A DNA stretch of 64,000 nt from Bordetella genomosp. 10 (GCF_002261225.1 NZ_NEVM01000002.1:434001-498000); one strand, 5' to 3'. Positions 25,689 through 34,525 are shown, counted from the first letter of the stretch. Made by a program: numbers and translations. The notes: generated by a model from the sequence alone, not told the origin.

Positions 25689-25854
25689 GGCGGGATTGTA
25701 GTGTGTGACGGGCCGGGCGGGTCCGGGGGTCGAAATCCCGGCGCAAACGCGCGATCCGCCCCGCCGCGCGCCCCGTACATATCCCTCACATATATTTGCA
25801 ATCCAGGCGGAGGCGGGGCTGGCGGCGGCGCGCCGTAATGGCCATAATGCGCGG

Positions 25855-27135
25855 GTGCTGAAAATACCCTACGAATTTTGGATCGGCGCCCGCTACGCGG
25901 GTATGGCCCGGATCACCAAGCGTCGCGGCCGCCGCGATCGTTTCATCTCGTTCATCGCCGCCAGTTCCATGGCCGGCATCGCGCTGGGCGTGGCGGCGTT
26001 GATCGTCGTCCTCTCGGTCATGAACGGCTTCCAGAAAGAAGTGCGCGACCGCATGCTGTCGGTATTGCCGCACATCGAACTCTACGTGCCGGGCGCCGAC
26101 GCCGACCGCGTGCTGGGGCAGTGGCAGGAGATCGCCCAGGCCGCCGAGCGCAACAAGGAAGTCAAGGCCGCGGCGCCCTTCGTCGCCGCCCAGGGCATGA
26201 TCGTGCGCGGACAGAGCCTGCACGGCGTGCAGGTGCGCGGCATCGAGCCGGACATCGAAGGCAAGGTCTCCGACATTCCCAAGCAGATGGTGGCCGGCAA
26301 CCTGGACGACCTCAAGCCCGGGTCCTTCGGCGTGGTGCTGGGACGCGACCTGGCCAGCAGCATGGGCCTGGTGGTGGGCGATACCGTGCTGATGCTCGCG
26401 CCGCAAGCCTCCATCAGTCCGGCGGGCTTCGCGCCCCGCATGCGGCAGTTCACGGTGGTGGGGATATTCTCTTCCGGCCACTACGAATACGATTCCTCGC
26501 TGGCCTTCGTCGCCAACGAGGACGCCGCGCGCGTCTTCCGCGACACCGGCGTGGCCGGCGTGCGGCTGCGCATCGCCGACATGCAGCAGGCGCCGCGGGT
26601 GGCGGCCGAACTGCAGCAAAGCCTGCCGCGCTACATCAGCGCCAGCGACTGGACGCGCAACAACCGCACCTGGTTCGCCGCCGTGCAGACGGAAAAGCGC
26701 ATGATGTTCCTGATCCTGGCCTTGATCGTGGCCGTGGCGGCCTTCAATCTGCTGTCCTCGCTGGTGATGGCCGTCAAGGACAAGCAGTCGGACATCGCCA
26801 TCCTGCGCACCCTGGGCGCGAGCCCGGGCGAAGTGGCGCGCATCTTCCTGGTGCAGGGCGCGCTGATCGGCGTGGTGGGCACCGTGGTGGGCGTGCTGGG
26901 CGGCATGCTGCTGGCCTACAACATCGACGTCATCGTGCCGTTCATCGAGCATTTGTTCGGCGTGCACTTCCTGCCGCGCCAGGTCTACGTCATCAGCGAG
27001 CTGCCGTCCGATCCGCAATCGTCGGACATCATCAGCATCGGCGTCACCTCGCTGGTGCTTTCCCTGCTGGCCACGCTTTATCCGAGTTGGCGCGCCTCGC
27101 GCCTGCAACCCGCGCAGGTGCTGCGACATGACTGA
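25855..27135 (+). CDS. lolC: lipoprotein-releasing ABC transporter permease LolC/LolE type
   Basis: Inner-membrane permease (426 aa, four transmembrane segments) that extracts outer-membrane lipoproteins and hands them to LolA. KIPYEFWIGARYAGM precedes the first membrane helix SFIAASSMAGIALGVAALIVVLSVMNGFQ; a large periplasmic domain follows to about residue 270, and three helices close the protein (MMFLILALIVAVAAFNLLSSLVM, QGALIGVVGTVVGVLGGMLLAY and a last one). The start is the GTG at 25855: no ATG gives the conserved FWIGARY segment. CATAAT at 25843-25848 ends six bases earlier, so the mRNA may begin at or next to the GTG (leaderless). lolD follows with an 8-bp overlap and no second permease gene is present, which suggests a single hybrid LolF-type permease. 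Confidence 0.92.
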   Translation: MLKIPYEFWIGARYAGMARITKRRGRRDRFISFIAASSMAGIALGVAALIVVLSVMNGFQKEVRDRMLSVLPHIELYVPGADADRVLGQWQEIAQAAERNKEVKAAAPFVAAQGMIVRGQSLHGVQVRGIEPDIEGKVSDIPKQMVAGNLDDLKPGSFGVVLGRDLASSMGLVVGDTVLMLAPQASISPAGFAPRMRQFTVVGIFSSGHYEYDSSLAFVANEDAARVFRDTGVAGVRLRIADMQQAPRVAAELQQSLPRYISASDWTRNNRTWFAAVQTEKRMMFLILALIVAVAAFNLLSSLVMAVKDKQSDIAILRTLGASPGEVARIFLVQGALIGVVGTVVGVLGGMLLAYNIDVIVPFIEHLFGVHFLPRQVYVISELPSDPQSSDIISIGVTSLVLSLLATLYPSWRASRLQPAQVLRHD

Positions 27136-27802
27136 TTACGCATTGCATGCCGAAAACCTCGTCAAGTACTACGACGAGGGCGGGGCGCGGATCGATGTGC
27201 TGCGCGGCGTCAGCCTGAGCATCGCCCGCGGTGAAATGCTGGCGATCGTGGGCGCGTCGGGTTCCGGCAAGAGCACCTTGCTGCACATCCTGGGGCTGCT
27301 CGACGTGCCCACCACCGGCACCGTCACCGTCGACGGCGTGGCCGCGGCGGGCCTGAGCGAAGCCGGCAAGAGCAATCTGCGCAATCGCAGCCTGGGCTTC
27401 GTCTACCAGTTCCACCACCTGCTGGCGGAATTTCCGGCGATCGACAATGTGGCGATGCCCCTGATCGTGCGCCGCGTGAGCCGCGACAAGGCGCGCGCCG
27501 CCGCGCGGGACGTGCTGGAGCAGGTCGGCCTGGGCGCGCGCGCCACCCATTATCCCGGCCAGTTGTCGGGCGGCGAACGCCAGCGGGTGGCCTTGGCGCG
27601 CGCCCTGGTCACGCGCCCGGCCTGCGTGCTGGCCGACGAGCCGACCGGGAATCTGGATCGCGGCACCGCGCACAATATGTTCGAGCTGCTGACCCGCGTG
27701 AACAAGGAGTCGGGTACGGCGTTTGCCATCGTCACGCACGACCGCGAACTGGCCGGACGCGCCGACCGCCAACTGGCCATGGAAAACGGACGGCTGGTCT
27801 GA
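27128..27802 (+). CDS. lolD: lipoprotein-releasing ABC transporter ATPase LolD
   Basis: ATPase (224 aa) that energises lipoprotein release by the adjacent permease. Walker A is GASGSGKST (about residues 42-50), the signature is LSGGERQRVALARAL, Walker B is ACVLADEPTGNLD, and the H-loop is VTHDREL. FVYQFHHLLAEFPAIDNVAMPL is the LolD-specific stretch around the Q-loop. Its ATG lies inside the last codons of lolC, in another frame, indicating coupled translation. Confidence 0.97.
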   Translation: MTDYALHAENLVKYYDEGGARIDVLRGVSLSIARGEMLAIVGASGSGKSTLLHILGLLDVPTTGTVTVDGVAAAGLSEAGKSNLRNRSLGFVYQFHHLLAEFPAIDNVAMPLIVRRVSRDKARAAARDVLEQVGLGARATHYPGQLSGGERQRVALARALVTRPACVLADEPTGNLDRGTAHNMFELLTRVNKESGTAFAIVTHDRELAGRADRQLAMENGRLV

Positions 27803-27882
27803 TTCCAGTCCGGCGCGGGGCGTTTTCCCGCGCCGCCGGGCCCTGGATGGGGCGGCCGTTCCTCCTGTCTTCCGGAGCTGCC

Positions 27883-28689
27883 ATGCTGATCGACACGCAC
27901 TGTCATCTGGATGCCGCCGAGTTCGACGCCGATCGCGACCGGGTGGTCGCCGATGCCCAGGCGGCCGGCGTGCGCGGCATCGTCATCCCCGCCATCGGCC
28001 GCGCCAATTTCGAGACCGTGCGCGATTTGGCGCATGCCACGCCGGGCGGCGTCTATGCGCTGGGCATCCACCCGCTGTACGTGGAACGCGCGTGGGACGA
28101 CGATCTGGCGGCCTTGCGCTCGGCGGTGGAGCAAGCCATGGACGACCCGCGCTTCGTCGCGATCGGCGAGATCGGCCTGGATTTCTTCGTGCGCGAGATC
28201 GCGTCGGGGCCGGCGCGGGAAAAGCAGGAACGCTATTACGCGGCGCAGTTGGACCTGGCTGCCGAATTCGGCCTGCCGGTGCTGCTGCACGTGCGGCGCT
28301 CGCAGGACATCATTCTCAAATACCTGCGGCGGCACAAGGGCCTGAGCGGCATCGCCCATGCGTTCAACGGCAGCGCGCAGCAGGCGCGGGGTTTCGCCGA
28401 CCTGGGATTCGCCTTGGGCATCGGCGGGGCCATGACCTTCGAGCGCGCCTTGCAGATACGCCGTCACGCCAAGGACATGGGGCTGGAGCATCTGGTCCTG
28501 GAGACCGATGCGCCCGATATTCCGCCGGCGTGGCTGCATGCGCCGGACCGCCGCAACACGCCGGGGCAGGTGGCCGGCGTGGCGCGCGCGCTGGCCGAGT
28601 TGCGCGGAAGCGGCCTGGCGGCGGTGACGGGCGGCACGGCGGCGACCGCCATGCGGGTGCTGCCGCGCTTGGCGCGCGCGTTGGCATGA
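27883..28689 (+). CDS. tatD: TatD-family metal-dependent deoxyribonuclease
   Basis: A 268-residue TIM-barrel hydrolase. Metal ligands are visible in DTHCHLD (H6, H8), GEIGLDFF (Glu), LHVRRSQD (His), IAHAFNGS (His) and LETDAPD (Asp). TatD enzymes act as 3'-5' exonucleases on DNA and RNA; close paralogues (YcfH, YjjV) exist and sequence alone does not separate them. The start at 27883 gives the invariant MLIDTHCHLD. It lies 80 bp after lolD on the same strand. In many proteobacteria a tatD paralogue follows DNA polymerase III or lipoprotein genes. Confidence 0.92.
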   Translation: MLIDTHCHLDAAEFDADRDRVVADAQAAGVRGIVIPAIGRANFETVRDLAHATPGGVYALGIHPLYVERAWDDDLAALRSAVEQAMDDPRFVAIGEIGLDFFVREIASGPAREKQERYYAAQLDLAAEFGLPVLLHVRRSQDIILKYLRRHKGLSGIAHAFNGSAQQARGFADLGFALGIGGAMTFERALQIRRHAKDMGLEHLVLETDAPDIPPAWLHAPDRRNTPGQVAGVARALAELRGSGLAAVTGGTAATAMRVLPRLARALA

Positions 28690-28790
28690 GCCATTAGCCT
28701 ACGCGCGGGCGTAAATCCTTTGTCTTGCGTCGTTTGTCTTGCCTGGATTCATCAGTTACGGCTTGATAATCACCGTGGATAACCGCGTTT

Positions 28791-28811
28791 GGTGGAATCG
28801 AGTATTCCACC
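28791..28811. promoter_or_regulatory. perfect palindrome upstream of the first small secreted protein
   Basis: GGTGGAAT (28791-28798) and ATTCCACC (28804-28811) form 8-bp arms around a five-base centre. No T-run follows, so it is unlikely to be a terminator; it stands 111 bp before the small gene at 28922 and may be a regulator-binding site. The remaining part of 28690-28921 shows no other feature. Confidence 0.5.
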
Positions 28812-28921
28812 GCCTAGGGTTAATCCCATCTGGCTTCAAGCGGAGAATCGGTCCAACGGGTTCAGCGGACGTGCCTGCCTCGCAGGCCTTCAAACCCGGA
28901 TCACGGACTAGGAGAACTGCC

Positions 28922-29158
28922 ATGAAGAAGACTCTCGCTACCTCGTTGATTCTTTCGTTTGCCTTGATCGGCGCCGCCCAGGCCGCGCCGGGCAGCGACA
29001 CCGACAACATGCCGTTCCCGGGCGTGTACGGACAGGCCAATGCCGGGCCGGAAGGAAGCTCGCCGCTGGCCATGAGCGACGTGCCGCAAGTGCCGCAGGA
29101 CCAGGCGACCCAGATGGCGGCCAGCAATCCCGACAACGTGCCTTTCCAAGGAAGCTGA
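28922..29158 (+). CDS. small secreted protein with DNxPFxG motifs
   Basis: A 78-residue exported protein. The signal peptide is MKKTLATSLILSFALIGAAQA (cleavage expected after AQA), and the mature 57 residues are acidic, with DNMPFPGVYGQ at its start and DNVPFQGS at its end. It is related to the gene at 29431: both share signal-peptide sequence, the DNxPFxGVYGQ opening and the DNVPFQG ending, but this copy lacks the central DUF4148-like segment. A 24-base block covering the RBS (GGAG), the start codon and the following bases (28905-28928) is identical to 29414-29437. Function unknown; localisation is probably periplasmic or extracellular. Confidence 0.82.
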   Translation: MKKTLATSLILSFALIGAAQAAPGSDTDNMPFPGVYGQANAGPEGSSPLAMSDVPQVPQDQATQMAASNPDNVPFQGS

Positions 29159-29220
29159 TCGCCAGGTTCCACGAAGCGCGGACACGAACCGTGGTCCGCG
29201 GCGCCCCACGGGGCGCAATG

Positions 29221-29250
29221 GTGGCCCCCTCATGAGACGGGGCCACTTTT
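29221..29250 (+). terminator. intrinsic terminator after the first small secreted gene
   Basis: GTGGCCCC (29221-29228) pairs with GGGGCCAC (29239-29246) and is followed by TTTTAT. Downstream (29250-29350) the DNA is strikingly AT-rich compared with its surroundings. Confidence 0.85.
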
Positions 29251-29287
29251 ATTTGGTGCTTTTCTCGGTTTTTTCATTTATTTGTAG

Positions 29288-29304
29288 TCACTATGGAATA
29301 GTGA
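29288..29304. promoter_or_regulatory. palindrome in AT-rich DNA upstream of the second small secreted gene
   Basis: TCACTAT and ATAGTGA form perfect 7-bp arms around GGA. It lies 127 bp before the start at 29431 inside an AT-rich island of about 100 bp, and could be an operator within the promoter region. Confidence 0.45.
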
Positions 29305-29430
29305 TTTCTATATTTCAGGGTTTATACCTAGTCCTTGTCGGCGCAGAATTCATCCATCGGGAACAGCAACAGACCGCCGGCAACAGTCAGCCGGGACTGC
29401 TCCCAATGAACAAGGACTAGGAGAACTGCC

Positions 29431-29736
29431 ATGAAGACCAAGACCATTGCTAGCTCGCTGATTATTTCCTTCGCCCTGATCGGCGGCGCTGCCCAAGCCG
29501 ACAACTCGCCGTTCAAGGGCGTCTACGGCCAGAACGACAGCTCGGTGACCCGCGAACAGGTCCAGGCCGACCTGCAACAAGCCAAGAACGCCGGCCTGGT
29601 GTCCCGCGAGGATACGGACAACGTCGCGTTCAGCGCGCAAACCGAGTCGGGCGTGTCGCGCGACCAGGTTGCCAACGAAGCGGCGAAGGCCCCCGGCGCC
29701 CTGAGCGACCTGGACAACGTGCCCTTCCAGGGCTGA
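29431..29736 (+). CDS. DUF4148-like small secreted protein
   Basis: A 101-residue exported protein. The signal peptide is about residues 1-23 (MKTKTIASSLIISFALIGGA, ending AQA), and the mature part starts DNSPFKGVYGQ. The middle, VTREQVQADLQQAKNAGLVSRED, matches the DUF4148 pattern of Burkholderiales exported proteins, and a second SRDQV turn follows before the ending DNVPFQG. DNxxF occurs three times (near the start, middle and end), so the protein looks built from short repeats. It is a paralogue of the gene at 28922 and shares with it a 24-base identical start region. No enzymatic function is suggested. Confidence 0.85.
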   Translation: MKTKTIASSLIISFALIGGAAQADNSPFKGVYGQNDSSVTREQVQADLQQAKNAGLVSREDTDNVAFSAQTESGVSRDQVANEAAKAPGALSDLDNVPFQG

Positions 29737-29747
29737 TAGACCCCCCG

Positions 29748-29775
29748 CCACCTTGGTCCCCCTCGCCAAGGTGGT
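29748..29775 (+). terminator. hairpin after the DUF4148 gene
   Basis: CCACCTTGG and CCAAGGTGG form a perfect 9-bp stem with a nine-base loop, starting 12 bp after the stop codon. Only two T residues follow, so it may be an mRNA 3'-end stabiliser rather than a full terminator; a stronger terminator lies 50 bp on. Confidence 0.6.
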
Positions 29776-29825
29776 TCCCCAGCGAGAGGTGGGGAGCATC
29801 AGGAAGTCCTCTCGACGAAGTAGAT

Positions 29826-29857
29826 CGGCCCCGTGTTGTATACGGGGCCGATTTTTT
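29826..29857 (+). terminator. intrinsic terminator before comEC
   Basis: CGGCCCCGT (29826-29834) pairs with ACGGGGCCG (29842-29850) and is followed by ATTTTTT. It would end transcripts from the small secreted gene. Confidence 0.88.
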
Positions 29858-29962
29858 GCTGCCGGGGCTCGCATATAAGAAGAAAACCGGCGTGTTCGTT
29901 TGGGCGCGGTCGCGGGTTTTGCGCGAATTGCCCGGCTAGGATGCGGATTTCGAGGAGTCCGC

Positions 29963-32509
29963 ATGCGGGGGCGAGCGATCTTGCTGACGTGGGTGGGCGC
30001 CACGGTGGGCGTGCAGATGCTCGCGGAGCTGCCTGGGGGCACGGCGCGGAGCGGCCTTGCGTTGGCGGCCTTGGCGCTGATCGCATGCGGATATTGCGGA
30101 CAGCGGGTTGGCGCATCGGCGATGGCGGGCGGGACGCGCGCCGGCTGGCGCGAATGGGCTTGCACGTCGGTCTACTGCATGGCGGCGGCCTGCGCCGCGA
30201 CCGCCTATGCCGCGGAGCGCGCCGCCTGGCGCCTCGATGACGCCTTGCCGGAGATCCACGACAACGAAGTCGCCCGGGTGGTGCTGCGCATCGCGGGCCT
30301 GCCGGCGCAGCAGCGCGACCATGCCCGGTTCGACGCCGATGTCCTGCAGGCCATGCCGGGGCCGGCGCCCGCGAAGATCCGGGTCGACTGGTGGCCGCAG
30401 GGACGCGACGCCGAACTGCCGTCCCTGGCGCCGGGGCAGGTCTGGCAGGCCGCCTTGCTGTTGCGGCGTCCGCACGCCGCGCTCAATCCTCACGCCGCCG
30501 ATGGTTCGGCGCGCCTCTTTCACGATGGGGTGCGCGCCCTGGCGTCCGTGCGCGGCCGGCCGCGGCGCCTGCCGCCGGAGGCCGAGGAGGCCGCTTCGCG
30601 CGGGTTCGCCGCCTTGCCGGTGCGCGTGCATGCGGCGCGCCATGCCTTGCGGACGCGCTTGCTCGGCGCCCTGGGCGACCGGCGCTACGGCGGCGTGGTG
30701 ATCGCCCTGGCCCTGGGCGACCAAGCCGCCGTGGACGCCGGCGATTGGGCTGTTTTCAATGCTACCGGCGTCACGCACCTGGTCTCCATCAGCGGCCTGC
30801 ACGTCAGCCTGGTGGCGGGTCTGGCCGGCCTGGGCTGGGCTTGGTGCTGGCGCCGGCTGCGCTGGCGCGGCGGGGGCGTGGCCGAACGGGTGCCGGCGCA
30901 GGTGGCGGGCGGCATCGCGGCCCTGGCCGTGGCGGCGGTCTATTGCGCCCTGGCGGGCTGGGGCCTGCCGGCGCAGCGGACGTTCTTCATGCTGGCGGTC
31001 GCGATCGGCGCGTGGCTGCTGCGCCTGCCCTTGTCGCCGGGCCGTGTGCTGGTGCTGGCGGCCGCGGTGGTCACGCTGATCGATCCCTGGGCGCCGCTCG
31101 CCGCCGGATTCTGGCTGTCATTCGGCGCGGTCGCGGTATTGATGGCGCGCGGCGGCCGCGGCGTGCGGCGGCCATCGGTGGACACCGGCGCATCGGGCCT
31201 GCAAGGCAGGCTGCGCCGGCAGGGTGCGCGGCTGCTGGCCGCGAGCCGGCTGCAACTGACCATCAATATCGCCTTGGCGCCGGTGCTGGCCGTCCTGACG
31301 CAGCAGTTGTCGGTGGCGGCGCCGCTGGCCAATGCCTTCGCGATCCCGGCGATCAGCCTGGTGGCCACGCCGCTGGCCTTGCTGGCCGCGGCGATGCACG
31401 CCTTGCCGGCCTGCTGCGCATGGCCGGCAGGCGCGCAATGGGCGGCATGGAGCGCCCACTGCGCGATCGCGTGGACCATGGCGCCGCTGACATGGCTCGC
31501 GGACCAGGCCTGGGCGGTGCGCCCGCTGGCGTCGCCGCCCTTCGTCCTGTTGGCGCTGGCGCTCGCGGGGACTGCCTGGGCCTTGATGGCGCCCGGCTGG
31601 CCAGCGCGCCGTTGGGGCTGGCTGCTGCTCTTGCCGGCCTTGGCGTGGCGGCCCGATCGCCCCGCGCCGGGTGGTTGGTCCATGACGGTGCTGGACGTCG
31701 GGCAGGGCGGCGCGGCGGTGGTGCGCACCGCGCGGCACACCTTGCTGTTCGACGCCGGGCCGCTGTCGCGCAGCGGCAGCGACGCCGGCGCGCGCGTGGT
31801 GTGGCCTTATTTGCGGGCGGAAGGCGTCGCGCGCCTCGACACGCTGGTGATCTCGCATGGGGACCTGGATCACGCCGGCGGCGTGCGCGGCGTATTGCGG
31901 GGCGTGGCGGCGGCCGAGACGTATGCGTCATTCAATCTGCCGGCGCGCATGCGCGCGGGGGCCTATGAGGTGCGCGGCGAGCGGGACGGGGCGGCAAGGC
32001 TTGGCGTGTTCCGCCGCTGCCAGGCCGGGCAGGCCTGGACGGTGGACGGCGTGCGCTTCGATTTCCTGCATCCCGTCTTGCCGGCGAGCGCCGGCGGCCG
32101 TCGCGCGCGGGATGGCGGCGGGCGCAGCAACGAAAACGGCTGCGTGCTGCGCATCCGGGGGCAGCACCACACCGCGTTGCTGCCGGGCGATATCGGCGTG
32201 AACCAGGAGGATGCGCTAGTGGACCGCCTGGGACGCAGCGACGTCGTGCTGGCGCCGCATCATGGCTCGGCCACGTCGTCGGGGGATGCGCTGGTCCAGG
32301 CCGCGGCGGCCACGCATCTCATCGTCCAGGCGGGCTACCGGAATCGCTTCGGCCATCCCGCCGAGCGCGTGCTGAGGCGCTGGCGCCGCGCCGGGACGGA
32401 CATCTGGCGAACGGACCAGGACGGCGCCGTGCTGGTCGATTCCGGCGCGGCGGGCCTGCGCGTGCGCGCCATGCGGGAAGTGCGCGCGCGTTACTGGCAT
32501 GGGCGCTGA
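29963..32509 (+). CDS. comEC: DNA uptake channel protein ComEC/Rec2
   Basis: Polytopic inner-membrane protein (848 aa) proposed to carry single-stranded DNA into the cytoplasm during transformation. The N-terminal DUF4131-type region (about 30-200) with two membrane segments is followed by the Competence domain (GDRRYGGVVIALALGDQAAVD, VSISGLHVSLVAGLAGLGWAW) and a C-terminal metallo-beta-lactamase-like domain from about residue 570 with LDVGQGGAAVV, TLVISHGDLDHAGGVRG, LLPGDIG and VLAPHHGSATSS. All domains are complete. The ATG at 29963 follows GAGGAG. No other competence genes lie nearby. Confidence 0.94.
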   Translation: MRGRAILLTWVGATVGVQMLAELPGGTARSGLALAALALIACGYCGQRVGASAMAGGTRAGWREWACTSVYCMAAACAATAYAAERAAWRLDDALPEIHDNEVARVVLRIAGLPAQQRDHARFDADVLQAMPGPAPAKIRVDWWPQGRDAELPSLAPGQVWQAALLLRRPHAALNPHAADGSARLFHDGVRALASVRGRPRRLPPEAEEAASRGFAALPVRVHAARHALRTRLLGALGDRRYGGVVIALALGDQAAVDAGDWAVFNATGVTHLVSISGLHVSLVAGLAGLGWAWCWRRLRWRGGGVAERVPAQVAGGIAALAVAAVYCALAGWGLPAQRTFFMLAVAIGAWLLRLPLSPGRVLVLAAAVVTLIDPWAPLAAGFWLSFGAVAVLMARGGRGVRRPSVDTGASGLQGRLRRQGARLLAASRLQLTINIALAPVLAVLTQQLSVAAPLANAFAIPAISLVATPLALLAAAMHALPACCAWPAGAQWAAWSAHCAIAWTMAPLTWLADQAWAVRPLASPPFVLLALALAGTAWALMAPGWPARRWGWLLLLPALAWRPDRPAPGGWSMTVLDVGQGGAAVVRTARHTLLFDAGPLSRSGSDAGARVVWPYLRAEGVARLDTLVISHGDLDHAGGVRGVLRGVAAAETYASFNLPARMRAGAYEVRGERDGAARLGVFRRCQAGQAWTVDGVRFDFLHPVLPASAGGRRARDGGGRSNENGCVLRIRGQHHTALLPGDIGVNQEDALVDRLGRSDVVLAPHHGSATSSGDALVQAAAATHLIVQAGYRNRFGHPAERVLRRWRRAGTDIWRTDQDGAVLVDSGAAGLRVRAMREVRARYWHGR

Positions 32510-32646
32510 GGATGGCGAGGGCGTGGCCGCGCGCACCAGCGGCCACGGGAGAGGGCGGTCATGGGCAGTGTCACGGTCCTGGCATAACATAGGGCGGTCA
32601 TGCGCGTCGTCCGCGACCGTCATCCGATTTTGAACAGGAGCTCCCG

Positions 32647-33582
32647 ATGTCCTCCCCGCGTCTCGATTTCGTCACCTGCGCCAGCCCCGCCGGCATGCAC
32701 CGCATGGCTTATTGGGAGTGGGGCGATCCGGACAACGACAAGGTCCTGCTCTGCGTGCACGGCTTGACCCGCACCGGCCGGGATTTCGACACGCTGGCGC
32801 GCCGCATGGCGGGCGAATATCGCGTGGTCTGCCCCGACGTGGCCGGCCGCGGGGCCTCCGACTGGCTGGCCAACCCGGCGTTCTACACCGTGCCCCAGTA
32901 CGTGGCGGACATGGTGACGCTGCTGGCGCGCCTGCGGCCGGCGACGCTGCATTGGGTCGGCACCTCCATGGGCGGCCTCATCGGCATGGCCCTGGGCGGA
33001 TCGGCGGCGCTGTCCGAACGCATGCGCGCGGCCGGCGCGGGCCGGCCGGCGGGCGGTCCGGTCCTGCCCGAAGGCGGCTGGCACATCGGCAAGATGGTGC
33101 TCAACGACGTCGGGCCGCGCCTGCAGCCCCAGGCCCTGGCGCGCATCGGCGAATACGTCGGCGCGCCGGTCGACGTGGCCGATTTCGACGCCGCCGTGGC
33201 CTACGTGCGCGAGGTGTCCGCGGCGTTCGGCCCGCACACCGACGCGCAGTGGCGCGAACTGGCCGAGCACGTCTTCGTCGAGCGCAACGGCCGTTGGAGC
33301 AAGCACTACGACCTGAAGCTGTCCGTCCCCTTCGCGGTGCAGGACGAGGCGGCGCTGGCGGCGGGCGAGCAATTCCTGTGGCAGGCCTACGAGGCGCTCG
33401 ATTGCCCGCTGCTGGTCCTGCGCGGCGAGCATTCCGACTTGCTGACGCAGGACACCGCGGCGGAAATGTGCCGGCGCAACCCGCGCGCCCGCGCGCTCGA
33501 GGTGCCGGGCGTCGGCCATGCGCCCACGCTGATGGCGGACAGCCAGATCGCCCCGGTGGCGCACTTCCTGCTGGAGGACTGA
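32647..33582 (+). CDS. alpha/beta hydrolase
   Basis: Cytoplasmic alpha/beta-fold hydrolase (311 aa) of unknown substrate. The oxyanion region is LLCVHGLTRTGRDF (about residues 36-49), the nucleophile is S107 in GTSMGG, an acid follows in LVLRGEHSDLL, and the C-terminal catalytic His is in VPGVGHAPTL. No signal peptide is present. The ATG at 32647 is preceded by CAGGAG. It stands 18 bp before the RNase AM gene on the same strand. Family members include esterases and C-C hydrolases; nothing in the sequence distinguishes these. Confidence 0.9.
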   Translation: MSSPRLDFVTCASPAGMHRMAYWEWGDPDNDKVLLCVHGLTRTGRDFDTLARRMAGEYRVVCPDVAGRGASDWLANPAFYTVPQYVADMVTLLARLRPATLHWVGTSMGGLIGMALGGSAALSERMRAAGAGRPAGGPVLPEGGWHIGKMVLNDVGPRLQPQALARIGEYVGAPVDVADFDAAVAYVREVSAAFGPHTDAQWRELAEHVFVERNGRWSKHYDLKLSVPFAVQDEAALAAGEQFLWQAYEALDCPLLVLRGEHSDLLTQDTAAEMCRRNPRARALEVPGVGHAPTLMADSQIAPVAHFLLED

Positions 33583-33600
33583 CGCGCCTACAATAGGCGA

Positions 33601-34449
33601 ATGACCATGTCCCGTTATTCCAACGTCGATCTGCATTGCCATTCCCGCGTCTCCGACGGCATCCTGTCGCCGCGCGACGTGGCCGCGCGTGCCTACGCCA
33701 ACGGCGTGGACCTGTGGGCCTTGACCGATCATGACGAAGTGGGCGGCCTGGCCGAGGCCGGCGCCTCGGCGGCCGAACTGGGCCTGCGCTTCGTCACCGG
33801 GGTGGAAATCTCGGTGACCTGGGCGGCCCAGACGGTGCATATCGTCGGCCTGGGGTTCGATCCCGCCAACACCGCGCTGGTGGAAGGCTTGCGCGCCACC
33901 CGCGCCGGCCGCGCCGACCGCGCGCGCAAGATCGGCGAGCGCCTGGCGGACATGGGCATGCCCGGCGCCTTCGAGGGCGCCTTGCCGTTCGCCGGCAATC
34001 CGGAGCTCATCAGCCGCACCCACTTCGCCCGTTACCTGGTCGAGGCGGGCTACTGCCCGGACGTGCAGACGGTCTTCAACAAGTTTTTGGGGGACGATTG
34101 CCCCGGGCAGGTGGCCATCCAGTGGGCGACGCTGGCCGAGGCGGTGGGCTGGATCCTCGGCGCCGGCGGCCGCGCGGTCATCGCCCATCCCGGCCGCTAC
34201 AAATACAGTCCGCTGCAATTCGACGCCCTGTTCGACGAATTCCTGGCGCTGGGCGGCGAGGGCATCGAGGTCAACACCGGCAGCCACACCGCCGAAGAGG
34301 CGCGCCGTTACGCGGAGGTGGCGCGCCGGCGCGGCTTCCTGGCGTCCTGCGGCTCGGATTTCCATAGCCCGCAGGAAAGCCGGCTGGACCTGGGCCAGTT
34401 GCCGCCCCTGCCGCCGGACCTGCGCACCGTCTGGCACGACTGGGAATGA
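33601..34449 (+). CDS. rnm: PHP-domain RNase AM / 3',5'-nucleoside bisphosphate phosphatase
   Basis: A 282-residue PHP phosphoesterase of the YciV/TrpH family, now known in E. coli as RNase AM, a 5'-3' exoribonuclease that also trims the 5' ends of 5S, 16S and 23S rRNA. Metal ligands are seen in DLHCHSRVSDG, LTDHDEVGG, GVEISV, HIVGLGFD, AHPGRY and CGSDFHSP. The frame starts MTMSRYSNVDLHCHS, so either 33601 or the second ATG at 33607 may be used; TACAAT at 33589-33594 is a good -10 hexamer that would put the transcript start at about 33601, which would leave almost no leader. Confidence 0.9.
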   Translation: MTMSRYSNVDLHCHSRVSDGILSPRDVAARAYANGVDLWALTDHDEVGGLAEAGASAAELGLRFVTGVEISVTWAAQTVHIVGLGFDPANTALVEGLRATRAGRADRARKIGERLADMGMPGAFEGALPFAGNPELISRTHFARYLVEAGYCPDVQTVFNKFLGDDCPGQVAIQWATLAEAVGWILGAGGRAVIAHPGRYKYSPLQFDALFDEFLALGGEGIEVNTGSHTAEEARRYAEVARRRGFLASCGSDFHSPQESRLDLGQLPPLPPDLRTVWHDWE

Positions 34450-34525
34450 CGGTCTTCGCGGAACGAAGGTTTTTGCAGAATGACGGTCTAGGCAGAATGA
34501 TGAGCTTCGCGGTGAACCAAGCGCA

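Noticed and set aside
29232..29420. A 62-residue open frame between the two small secreted genes
   Set aside because: It starts within the terminator hairpin, runs through the AT-rich island, has no RBS and resembles nothing.
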